In this document: one piece after another, positions 49,254 to 55,371 of the stretch | How the letters are laid out: the number at the start of each line of letters is the position of its first letter | How positions within the stretch are numbered: the first letter of the stretch is position 1 | Source: Microbacteriaceae bacterium | Lineage (GTDB): Bacteria; Actinomycetota; Actinomycetes; Actinomycetales; Microbacteriaceae | Assembly (NCBI GenBank): GCA_947378555.1 | Contig: CANCKM010000001.1 | Location: 1 to 55,371 of the forward strand | Direction: 5' to 3' | Length of the DNA: 55,371 nucleotides | Program-made: the position numbers and the translations under genes | Notes under the pieces: model-generated | Told to the model about the DNA's origin: nothing | What the model saw: only the letters and a program-made list of their open reading frames with translations | Databases searched by the model: none

Positions 49254-50318
49254 ATGACAAAACTGATCGTATTTCCCTATTACCGCGACAATCCATACCT
49301 GAATATGTTGTATCTAATCCCAAGTACCCAGGGATGGCAGATTGCGGAGCCGGAAGTCTTAGATGATTTCCTGTCCCTGCTTCCCGATTTGACCAAGGGT
49401 GACGTAATCAATCTCCACTGGACCGCCAGGATCATGCAACGAGAGCCGACTAGAGAAGCTGCACTTGACTCCCGTTCCAAGTTCATGACTGCACTCACAG
49501 AGGCGAAGCTCAAGGGAATCAAAACTTCTTGGACCGTTCATAATCTTCTGCCACACGAGGGAAACTACCTTGACCTCGAAAGCGAACTGGCAAACTTTAT
49601 AGCCGAAACCGTGGACATTGTGCACGTTATGAATCCCGACACCGCTGCGCTCGTGGCACAGCATTACACGTTGCCCGAGTCCAAAGTGGTGCACGTTGGC
49701 CATTCGAGTTACTGGGGGGTCTATGACCAGAGCAACAATCAGAATTCCGCGAGAGAGCACTTCGGAATCTCCTCTGAAGTTCCCGTTGTGCTCTACTTGG
49801 GGCGCATCAGGCCTTACAAGGGCCTAGCCGCCCTCGTAGCCGCTTACCGCAAACTGCTCAGCACAACGCCTGATACGGTGCTGATGCTTGGTGGCAAAGC
49901 AACAGCGCAAGACATCGAGGATCTAACTGCGCTGCTGCCGGAGGATGCCAAAATAATCGCGAAGTATGACTACATACCCGCCGAGGACCTCCCGCTTTGG
50001 TTCGCCGCCGCTGACGTGGCAGTGTTTCCCTACGAGCAAATCCTGAACTCCGGAAGCATCGAAATGGCCGCCAGTTTTGGATTACCCGTTGTGATACCCA
50101 ATCTGCCGGCACTGCAAGCCGGATATCAGGGTCAGCCGTGGGTTAATTTTTATGACTCGAACGCTGCAGACTCAAACGAGGCAATGGCCGTTTCGGTTCG
50201 GTCAGCACTCGCCAATGACGAGGCCAAAACTTCGGCAAGGGCTTACGCCAAGCTGAACTCGCCACTCCGGATGACACAAAACTTTAGCCAGCGGGTTCTC
50301 GACGAGTTATCGAAGTAA
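49254..50318 (+). CDS. GT4-like (GT-B fold) glycosyltransferase
   Basis: A 354-residue cytoplasmic protein with a GT-B layout. The N-terminal domain contains KTSWTVHNLLPHE and VHVMNPDTAAL; the middle GHSSYWGVY resembles the GH-x-x-Y element of some GT4 enzymes; the C-terminal nucleotide-sugar domain shows LYLGRIRPYKGL and the acceptor-side NSGSIEMAASFGLPVV with the conserved Glu. The substrate cannot be predicted; a cell-surface or extracellular polysaccharide role is likely by context. It converges on, and overlaps by 12 nt, the minus-strand GT2 gene. Confidence 0.85.
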   Translation: MTKLIVFPYYRDNPYLNMLYLIPSTQGWQIAEPEVLDDFLSLLPDLTKGDVINLHWTARIMQREPTREAALDSRSKFMTALTEAKLKGIKTSWTVHNLLPHEGNYLDLESELANFIAETVDIVHVMNPDTAALVAQHYTLPESKVVHVGHSSYWGVYDQSNNQNSAREHFGISSEVPVVLYLGRIRPYKGLAALVAAYRKLLSTTPDTVLMLGGKATAQDIEDLTALLPEDAKIIAKYDYIPAEDLPLWFAAADVAVFPYEQILNSGSIEMAASFGLPVVIPNLPALQAGYQGQPWVNFYDSNAADSNEAMAVSVRSALANDEAKTSARAYAKLNSPLRMTQNFSQRVLDELSK

Positions 50319-52103
50319 GTTGTAAGCCCAACGCTTGGTCTGCCTGAAGCGTTGACCGACAGTTTTGCGAACCAAGCGACGGCGCCTAACCAAGATCGTC
50401 TCGGGCTTGTGCACGGCAGATCCGATGTAGACCGGGTTCTCTGGCAATTTCTCACTCAGGACAGTGGCTGAATCCCCGAAAACGCGTTTTGACATTCGGC
50501 GGTTTAGGCTCTCCATACCCAGAACCAGATACCAAGGCCCACCGCGACGGCGCTTCGGTTCAACGACAGAAAACGTGACCCGTGTTTTGTCGGCCGCGGC
50601 TTCATACCTGACCGACTCAATATGCTGATATGTGTATCGACGCTCGTGACCTTTTTCGACAAGTGACACGCGCAGGTTAGCCCTATCCACAACCCCATCG
50701 AAGGATATTTCACCCCTGACACCTTCAGGTTCGTGCCAAACCTCGCGCAGCAGAGGATTGATGACGAGATTCAACTTGGACCCAAAACGCAGAGCGGTGA
50801 AGTCGCGAGCGAAAATGCACATCGCGACGAATTTCTGTTCCGCCGAAAGCGTTTTGAGGAATCTGGAAATGCTTAGCTTGCCTGCCCCGTACTCCTGCAA
50901 CAGCAAACTTCTAGATAGTTGAACAAAGTCGACAAGTTCATCGGCACTCACCTCTGGGGTGACTCTCTGAAGTGGTCCGAGGATTAGTTGCGAAACGAGA
51001 GAATCGCGAAGACGCACGGGATTATTTGCCCAAAGTTTCAGTTGCGGAATGGTGCTGATCAGCTTTTCAACGGCCGGCTTTGAAATCCCAAGCTGCGCTG
51101 CCTTTCGCGTGTCAGTTGAATAAAAGTATTCAAATAGCCAAAGCTCCTGGCTCGCCAGGATCAAAAATAGATTGAGTCGATAGTCAGTGAGCCTGCGCCT
51201 AACCTTTGGGCCGGTGGCCTGCAGCAATCGACGAATGATGATTGAGCATTCCGCTAAATCAGCGTCAGCTTCTTCGATTCCGGCCACGATAGCTCGGTGG
51301 ATGTGAAACCAGCCATCACGATTGAAGAAGGTAAAGAGAAACTCATCTGCCAGGCGTTTGTCTGCGGAATCACGCACCAGTATCCATCGATGCCATTCTT
51401 GCTGAAGGTTCGACTTTAGCCCTGTCAACGACTTGGCCTTGTTACTCATGGAACTAGTTCCCGGGCGGTCGCGATAGATGTAGACAACCGAGTCGGTCAA
51501 ACCAATTGAGTTCGCGTCCATAAAGGCTCGCAGGCTCGGGACTATGTCGTTAGACCTGACGACATTCGGGAAAGATATGCGATTCTCATTCCAAAAACTA
51601 CGCAGGAATAACTTGTTCCAGACTGAGCGGCTAAGCAGCAGCGCCGGAGTTTCTTTTAGTGTCGTTTTCCGAACACCCGCCCCAAAAACACCCCAATCGG
51701 AGGTGCTTCGAGTAATCTGCTCGCCAGAAAACTTGACGTACTGACCCATAACAACCGGCGAACCCGTCTGCTGCTGTGCGCTGACCAAGGATTCAAGAGC
51801 ATGGGGAGGAAGAATATCGTCTGAGTCAACAAAAGTCAGAAACTTTCCTGTGGCCAGGGCAACCCCTTGGTTTCTGGCGGCACCGGAGCCTTGCCCAGTT
51901 GCATGATGCAGGGAAAATCTCGGATCCTCCGACACGAAGGTTTGGCACAGCGCGACGCTATCATCGTCCGAGCCGTCATCGATCAGGATAACTTCGAAGT
52001 TTGAAAGAGTTTGCGCCTGAATGCTCAGGAGGCAATCGGTGATCCAAGTTGCGACGTTCTTTACCGGGACGATGATTGAGGCAACAGGCTGCTGTTTCGT
52101 CAA
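50307..52103 (-). CDS. GT2-family glycosyltransferase with a long C-terminal extension
   Basis: A 598-residue protein. The N-terminal GT-A domain (about 1-215) shows ASIIVPVKNVATWI, VILIDDGSDDDS, and the metal-binding FVDSDDI (Asp93-Asp96). The remaining part has a helical region (about 215-430) and a beta-rich region (about 440-540) that I cannot assign, followed by a very basic tail (RRRRLVRKT and KRWAYNLLR). No membrane segment is visible. This size and layout resemble polymerising or teichoic-acid-type transferases, but that is inference. The start is TTG with GAGGG close upstream. The gene ends inside the end of the GT4 gene. Confidence 0.8.
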   Translation of the reverse strand: MTKQQPVASIIVPVKNVATWITDCLLSIQAQTLSNFEVILIDDGSDDDSVALCQTFVSEDPRFSLHHATGQGSGAARNQGVALATGKFLTFVDSDDILPPHALESLVSAQQQTGSPVVMGQYVKFSGEQITRSTSDWGVFGAGVRKTTLKETPALLLSRSVWNKLFLRSFWNENRISFPNVVRSNDIVPSLRAFMDANSIGLTDSVVYIYRDRPGTSSMSNKAKSLTGLKSNLQQEWHRWILVRDSADKRLADEFLFTFFNRDGWFHIHRAIVAGIEEADADLAECSIIIRRLLQATGPKVRRRLTDYRLNLFLILASQELWLFEYFYSTDTRKAAQLGISKPAVEKLISTIPQLKLWANNPVRLRDSLVSQLILGPLQRVTPEVSADELVDFVQLSRSLLLQEYGAGKLSISRFLKTLSAEQKFVAMCIFARDFTALRFGSKLNLVINPLLREVWHEPEGVRGEISFDGVVDRANLRVSLVEKGHERRYTYQHIESVRYEAAADKTRVTFSVVEPKRRRGGPWYLVLGMESLNRRMSKRVFGDSATVLSEKLPENPVYIGSAVHKPETILVRRRRLVRKTVGQRFRQTKRWAYNLLR

Positions 52104-52152
52104 TGTCCCTCATCACATTTGCCTAGTTTGCTAAGAGCAATACTCTGGATAC

Positions 52153-52183
52153 TAAAAAACTCCGGTCGTGAGAACCGGAGTTT
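52153..52183 (-). terminator. Intrinsic terminator of the tRNA-Gly-Cys-Val transcript
   Basis: On the minus strand AAACTCCGGT pairs perfectly with ACCGGAGTTT (10 bp, 7-nt loop, 52183-52157) and is followed by TTTTTTAG. It lies directly after tRNA-Val(GAC) and ahead of the GT2 gene. Confidence 0.9.
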
Positions 52184-52186
52184 CCG

Positions 52187-52258
52187 TGGGCGATACTGGG
52201 TTCGAACCAGCGACCTCTTCCGTGTCAGGGAAGCGCGCTACCACTGCGCCAATCGCCC
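52187..52258 (-). tRNA. tRNA-Val (GAC)
   Basis: A 72-nt cloverleaf. Acceptor GGGCGAT pairs with ATCGCCC, the anticodon loop is CTGACAC (GAC) on a TTCC/GGAA stem, and the T loop is TTCGAAC. The discriminator is A. CCA is not encoded. It is the last of three minus-strand tRNA genes and is 63/72 identical to the plus-strand tRNA-Val(CAC). Confidence 0.95.
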
Positions 52259-52287
52259 AAATCAATCCACAATGGACCGTGGTTTGG

Positions 52288-52358
52288 AGGTGAAGACGGG
52301 ATTTGAACCCGTGTAGACGGCTTTGCAGGCCGCTGCCTCGCCTCTCGGCCACTCCACC
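52288..52358 (-). tRNA. tRNA-Cys (GCA)
   Basis: A 71-nt cloverleaf with acceptor GGTGGAG/CTTCACC (one G-T pair), anticodon loop CTGCAAA (GCA) on GCGGC/GCCGT, and T loop TTCAAAT. The discriminator is U, as expected for tRNA-Cys. The 3' CCA is encoded at 52287-52285. Confidence 0.95.
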
Positions 52359-52389
52359 GTGCTTACGCACAGGGCTTACGCCCACTGCG

Positions 52390-52461
52390 AGCGGATGACG
52401 AGATTCGAACTCGCGACCCTCACCTTGGCAAGGTGATGCTCTACCACTGAGCCACATCCGC
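52390..52461 (-). tRNA. tRNA-Gly (GCC)
   Basis: A 72-nt cloverleaf with acceptor GCGGATG/CATCCGC, anticodon loop TTGCCAA (GCC) on TCACC/GGTGA, and T loop TTCGAAT. The discriminator is U; CCA is not encoded. First gene of the minus-strand tRNA cluster; a TTGCGC and TAGAGT pair (about 18 nt apart) just upstream may be its promoter. Confidence 0.95.
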
Positions 52462-52544
52462 GTTGTCTCTTTAACAAGACTTGGATACTCTAACCCACAA
52501 AGGCCTTCCTGCGCAAACCCATCGGCTGCGTGTCGCGCTGGCTG

Positions 52545-52550
52545 TATCCT
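52545..52550 (+). promoter_or_regulatory. Candidate -10 box for tRNA-Val (CAC)
   Basis: TATCCT lies 8 nt before the mature 5' end of the plus-strand tRNA-Val. No good -35 is visible. The 97-nt space between this tRNA and the divergent tRNA-Gly must hold promoters for both directions. Confidence 0.4.
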
Positions 52551-52558
52551 AGACCCAG

Positions 52559-52630
52559 GGGCGTATGGCGTAGTGGTAGCGCGCTTCCTTCACACGGAAG
52601 AGGTCACTGGTTCGATCCCAGTTACGCCCA
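52559..52630 (+). tRNA. tRNA-Val (CAC)
   Basis: A 72-nt cloverleaf with acceptor GGGCGTA/TACGCCC, anticodon loop TTCACAC (CAC) on TTCC/GGAA, T loop TTCGATC, discriminator A. The CCA end is encoded at 52631-52633. Its 3' end lies 12 bp from the end of the converging ammonium transporter gene. Confidence 0.95.
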
Positions 52631-52645
52631 CCAAAAAAACTTTGG

Positions 52646-53917
52646 TTAGGGTCGCCAGCTCCAGCGTGGATCGGTTTGTGCATAAGCCATTTCACCATGC
52701 TGCAAAAGGTCAACACCCGCAATCTCATCCGTAGTCGTCACGCGAAATCCGATAACTTTCTGAATCGCTGCAGCCAGAAGCCAGGAAATTGCGAAGGCGT
52801 AGCACCCAACAATCAACACGCCGAGCGCTTGCTTGCCGAGTTGCTGGAATCCAAACCCGAAGAACAGACCGACCCCATCCCCTGCTAGCCCGATGGCCAG
52901 GGTGCCAATCACGCCACCCACCAAGTGGATGCCGACAACGTCCAATGAATCGTCAAAGCCAAGTAGGTACTTCAGTTCAATCGCCAAGGCGCAGCAGACA
53001 CCCGTCACTAGGCCGAGCACGAGCGACCAGAGCGGGCTCAGCGAGGCGCAGGATGGAGTTATCGCTACCAGACCGGAAATTGCCCCTGACGCCGCTCCTA
53101 TGGCCGTGGATTTACCCTGGGACAACCGCTCGTAGATTGACCAGCTAAGAAGCCCACCAACTCCGGCAACCAGGGTGTTAATGAAAGCCAAAGAGGCCAG
53201 GTTGTTAGCCGCCAACGCCGATCCAGCGTTGAAACCGAACCAACCGAACCAGAGTAGAGCAGCACCGATAAGGGTGAGCGGCACATTATGTGGCGCGTGC
53301 ATACCCTTTGCGAAGCCGAATCTTTTTCCGACGACCAAAGCGACCGCCAACGCAGACGCCCCGGACGCCACCTCGACCACGGTTCCCCCGGCAAAGTCAA
53401 TCAGACCGACGTCCTTCACCAAGAAACCGCCATCCGTCACTTTATCGCCGATGGATGTGAAGTTGAACACCCAACTGGCAACCGGAAAGTACACGGCAGT
53501 CGCCCAAAGACCGGCAAAAAGCAGCCACGATCCGAATTTGGCTCGATCCGCAATCGCTCCCGAAATGAGCGCAACGGTGATGATTGCGAAGGTGCCTTGA
53601 AAACCGGCAAAGGCCAAACCCGATCCATCGCCCTCTCTGGCTAGGTTGGTGAGCCCGGTGAGAAAAAGGTTGTTCAGGTCAATACCAAAGACGCCATCGA
53701 CGCCTACGAATTTGCCCTGCCCCGAGTTTGAGAAGGATATCGCATAGCCGTATGCCACCCACATTATTCCGATGAGCCCCAGGGACCCGAAGCTCATCAT
53801 CATCATGCTGATGACGCTTGAGGCCCGCACCATGCCTCCGTAGAAGAAGGCAAGACCGGGCGTCATTAGCAGCACAAGGGCCGAGCAAACTATAAGAAAG
53901 CCGATGGATTCGTTCAA
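52646..53917 (-). CDS. amt: Ammonium transporter with Glu at the first pore-histidine position
   Basis: An 11-segment Amt/MEP/Rh-family protein of 423 residues. It starts at a TTG giving NESIGFLIVCSALVLL, with AGGGG five bases upstream; the longer in-frame extension crosses the terminator of the preceding gene and is not protein-like. Family motifs include MTPGLAFFYGGMV and GIHLVGG with pore His331. The first pore residue, His in DFAGGTVVH of E. coli AmtB, is Glu182 here (codon GAG at 53374-53372). Yeast Mep1/Mep3 have the same replacement. It follows the canonical amt copy after a terminator. No glnB/glnK is adjacent. amt is used as a generic symbol. Confidence 0.93.
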   Translation of the reverse strand: MNESIGFLIVCSALVLLMTPGLAFFYGGMVRASSVISMMMMSFGSLGLIGIMWVAYGYAISFSNSGQGKFVGVDGVFGIDLNNLFLTGLTNLAREGDGSGLAFAGFQGTFAIITVALISGAIADRAKFGSWLLFAGLWATAVYFPVASWVFNFTSIGDKVTDGGFLVKDVGLIDFAGGTVVEVASGASALAVALVVGKRFGFAKGMHAPHNVPLTLIGAALLWFGWFGFNAGSALAANNLASLAFINTLVAGVGGLLSWSIYERLSQGKSTAIGAASGAISGLVAITPSCASLSPLWSLVLGLVTGVCCALAIELKYLLGFDDSLDVVGIHLVGGVIGTLAIGLAGDGVGLFFGFGFQQLGKQALGVLIVGCYAFAISWLLAAAIQKVIGFRVTTTDEIAGVDLLQHGEMAYAQTDPRWSWRP

Positions 53918-53935
53918 GTTAACCCCTAGGTTAAA

Positions 53936-53971
53936 GGAAAAAGGGAGAACCCCTTTCGGAGCTCTCCCTTT
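53936..53971 (-). terminator. Intrinsic terminator between the two amt genes
   Basis: On the minus strand AAAGGGAGA pairs with TCTCCCTTT, and the stem continues inward through GCTCC/GGGGT (two G-T pairs) to a GAAA tetraloop. TTT and further T residues follow. It should end most transcripts of the upstream amt, so the second copy probably has separate or reduced expression. Confidence 0.88.
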
Positions 53972-53987
53972 GATTATCCCAGACGAA

Positions 53988-55271
53988 CTAGCCGCGTTCC
54001 GCTCCGAAGGCGTAAGCCTCTTCGCCGTGAACAACGGTGTCGATTCCAGCAATTTCGTCTTCAGCCTTGACGCGGAAGCCGATGGTCTTCTCAATAGCAA
54101 AGCCGATGATGAGTGCGAGAACGAAGCTGTAAACCAGCACTGCACCGGCACCGAGGGCCTGCATTGCAAACTGGTGCCAACCGAAACCGAAGGCAGCGCC
54201 AACGCCATTTCCGAAGATACCGATGTACAAGGTTCCAACGATTCCACCAACGAGGTGGATTCCAACTACGTCAAGTGAGTCATCGAAGCCCATGCTGAAC
54301 TTCAAGTCAATCGCCAAGGCACAGACAACACCGGCGATTACACCGAGCAAGATTCCCCAGATTGGGTCAAGCGAGGCACAGGCAGGTGTGATTGCGACTA
54401 GACCGGCTACTGCACCGGAACCGGCACCGATAGAGGTTGCCTTGCCGTGCTTGATCTTTTCGATGGCAATCCAGCCAAGCATCGCGGCGGCCGGAGCTGC
54501 AAGGGTGTTGATGAATGCAATCGAGGCGATGCCATCAGCGGCAATTTCGGAACCGGCGTTAAAACCAAACCACCCGAACCAAAGGAGTGCGACACCAAGC
54601 AAGGTCAGCGGAACGTTGTGTGGCTGTGAGATGCCCTTCGAGAAACCGAAACGCTTTCCGAGCACGATGGCCAGGGCCAAACCTGCGGCACCCGCGTTAA
54701 TGTGAACAGCCGTACCACCGGCGAAGTCGATTACACCGAGGTTGTAGACAATCCAACCGCCGTCAACCATTTTGCCGTCAACCATGGTGAAGTTGAAGAC
54801 CCAGTTGGCGACCGGGAAGTAAACGAGAGTCGCCCATAGGCCAGCGAAGACCATCCATGCACCAAACTTGGCACGGTCGGCGATTGCTCCCGAAATCAAA
54901 GCGACGGTGATGATCGCGAACGTGGCCTGGAAGGCGACGAATGCTAGGTCTGGGTGACCGGCGGTGACTAGCCCTTCTTTGGCCCCTGCAACCTGGGCTG
55001 CAAGACCGAGGGAATCAAGATCGATACCGAACCATCCATCGATACCGACGAAGTTACCGACGCCCGCGTTTGAGAATGAAATCGCATAACCGTAAAGAAC
55101 CCAGAGAACACCGATTAGTCCGAGTGATCCGAAACTCAGCATCATCATGCTTACAACGCTCTTGGCCTTGACCATTCCTCCGTAGAAGAATGCGAGACCA
55201 GGGGTCATCAACAGCACAAGTGCCGAAGAAATGAGAACGAAGGCTGTATTGCCTTGGTCTAGTGGAGTCAT
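53988..55271 (-). CDS. amt: Ammonium transporter, canonical twin-His type
   Basis: A 427-residue Amt/MEP/Rh protein with 11 membrane segments. The pore twin histidines are both present: His190 in DFAGGTAVHINAG and His339 in GIHLVGG. LMTPGLAFFYGGMVKAKS is the family N-terminal motif. The ATG at 55271 is preceded by GAGAGG; an in-frame ATG 63 nt upstream gives a non-family extension. It is the first of two tandem amt genes. It ends near EEAYAFGAERG, a charged C-terminal tail like that which contacts PII proteins, but no PII gene lies downstream. Confidence 0.95.
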   Translation of the reverse strand: MTPLDQGNTAFVLISSALVLLMTPGLAFFYGGMVKAKSVVSMMMLSFGSLGLIGVLWVLYGYAISFSNAGVGNFVGIDGWFGIDLDSLGLAAQVAGAKEGLVTAGHPDLAFVAFQATFAIITVALISGAIADRAKFGAWMVFAGLWATLVYFPVANWVFNFTMVDGKMVDGGWIVYNLGVIDFAGGTAVHINAGAAGLALAIVLGKRFGFSKGISQPHNVPLTLLGVALLWFGWFGFNAGSEIAADGIASIAFINTLAAPAAAMLGWIAIEKIKHGKATSIGAGSGAVAGLVAITPACASLDPIWGILLGVIAGVVCALAIDLKFSMGFDDSLDVVGIHLVGGIVGTLYIGIFGNGVGAAFGFGWHQFAMQALGAGAVLVYSFVLALIIGFAIEKTIGFRVKAEDEIAGIDTVVHGEEAYAFGAERG

Positions 55272-55329
55272 TTGTTTACCTCTCTTTAAATAAACAACAT
55301 CGCCCGTAGTGGCTTGTGACCATTCTGTC

Positions 55330-55354
55330 GGCACCGCGTTTCGAGATTGGTGCC
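55330..55354. promoter_or_regulatory. Inverted repeat upstream of the amt pair
   Basis: GGCACC-N13-GGTGCC is a perfect 6-bp inverted repeat 59 nt upstream of the first amt ATG. GAAAC motifs occur beside and within it, loosely recalling GlnR half-sites, but the spacing does not fit the GlnR consensus. A nitrogen-responsive operator is plausible and unproven. The rest of 55272-55371 is A/T-rich near the gene with no clear promoter. Confidence 0.4.
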
Positions 55355-55371
55355 CTGAATGTTTCCAGTTT

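Noticed and set aside
53918-54265. In-frame 116-codon N-terminal extension of the second amt gene
   Set aside because: It crosses a strong intrinsic terminator and the 3' end of the other amt gene, is Ser/Leu/Arg-rich shadow sequence, and the family start fits the TTG at 53917.

Overview
The window is a chromosomal stretch from an actinobacterium with a compact genome, most likely a small-genome member of the Microbacteriaceae (a freshwater Luna-type lineage such as Rhodoluna or Aquiluna would fit; this placement is inference). The support is the gene order, which is broadly colinear with other Actinobacteria (aroCKBQ-efp-nusB, pyrRBC-carAB-pyrF-gmk-rpoZ-coaBC-metK-priA-fmt-rsmB-rpe, thrS-HIT, pdxST-yebC-ruvCAB-yajC-secDF-rel), together with a PriA lacking helicase motifs, a PH-like protein inside the pyrimidine operon, a fused cyclophilin anchor, many GTG/TTG starts, and very short or overlapping gene junctions.

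Layout. Positions 1-31909 are a single unbroken minus-strand run of 34 protein genes. Read in the direction of transcription it goes rarA, rpsD, two small membrane-associated proteins, alaS, ruvX, mltG, the shikimate genes (aroE, aroC, aroK, aroB, aroQ), efp, nusB, the whole de novo pyrimidine set (pyrR, pyrB, pyrC, PH-like protein, carA, carB, pyrF), gmk, rpoZ, coaBC, metK, priA, fmt, rsmB, rpe, the late histidine genes (hisE, hisG, hisF, hisI) and the 5' end of trpE. From 31992 to 34398 a short plus-strand block carries an anchored cyclophilin, a DUF349 protein and a small unknown protein. From 34395 to 46877 the minus strand holds rel, secF-secD-yajC, ruvB-ruvA-ruvC, yebC, pdxT-pdxS, a HIT hydrolase and thrS. 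From 46975 to 50318 the plus strand has a VIT-family iron/manganese transporter, malate:quinone oxidoreductase and a glycosyltransferase, which converges on a second, larger minus-strand glycosyltransferase. Four tRNA genes (Val-GAC, Cys, Gly on minus; Val-CAC on plus) and two tandem ammonium transporters close the window.

Most of the window is conserved housekeeping DNA, and I found no defence island, prophage, CRISPR array or insertion sequence. The observations most worth checking are: (1) a PyrR-binding hairpin directly upstream of, and able to pair with, the pyrR ribosome binding site, which implies translational control of the pyr operon; (2) tandem Amt proteins in which one copy has Glu instead of the first pore histidine, as in yeast Mep1/Mep3; (3) a recurring TANNNT box 6-7 nt before start codons with no ribosome binding site, suggesting many leaderless transcripts initiated inside the long gene run; (4) genes missing from otherwise conserved neighbourhoods (mihF, pgsA-acyltransferase-pimA, apt), consistent with streamlining; and (5) a structured leader before rpsD. 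All functional statements rest on reading motifs by eye; no database search was run.
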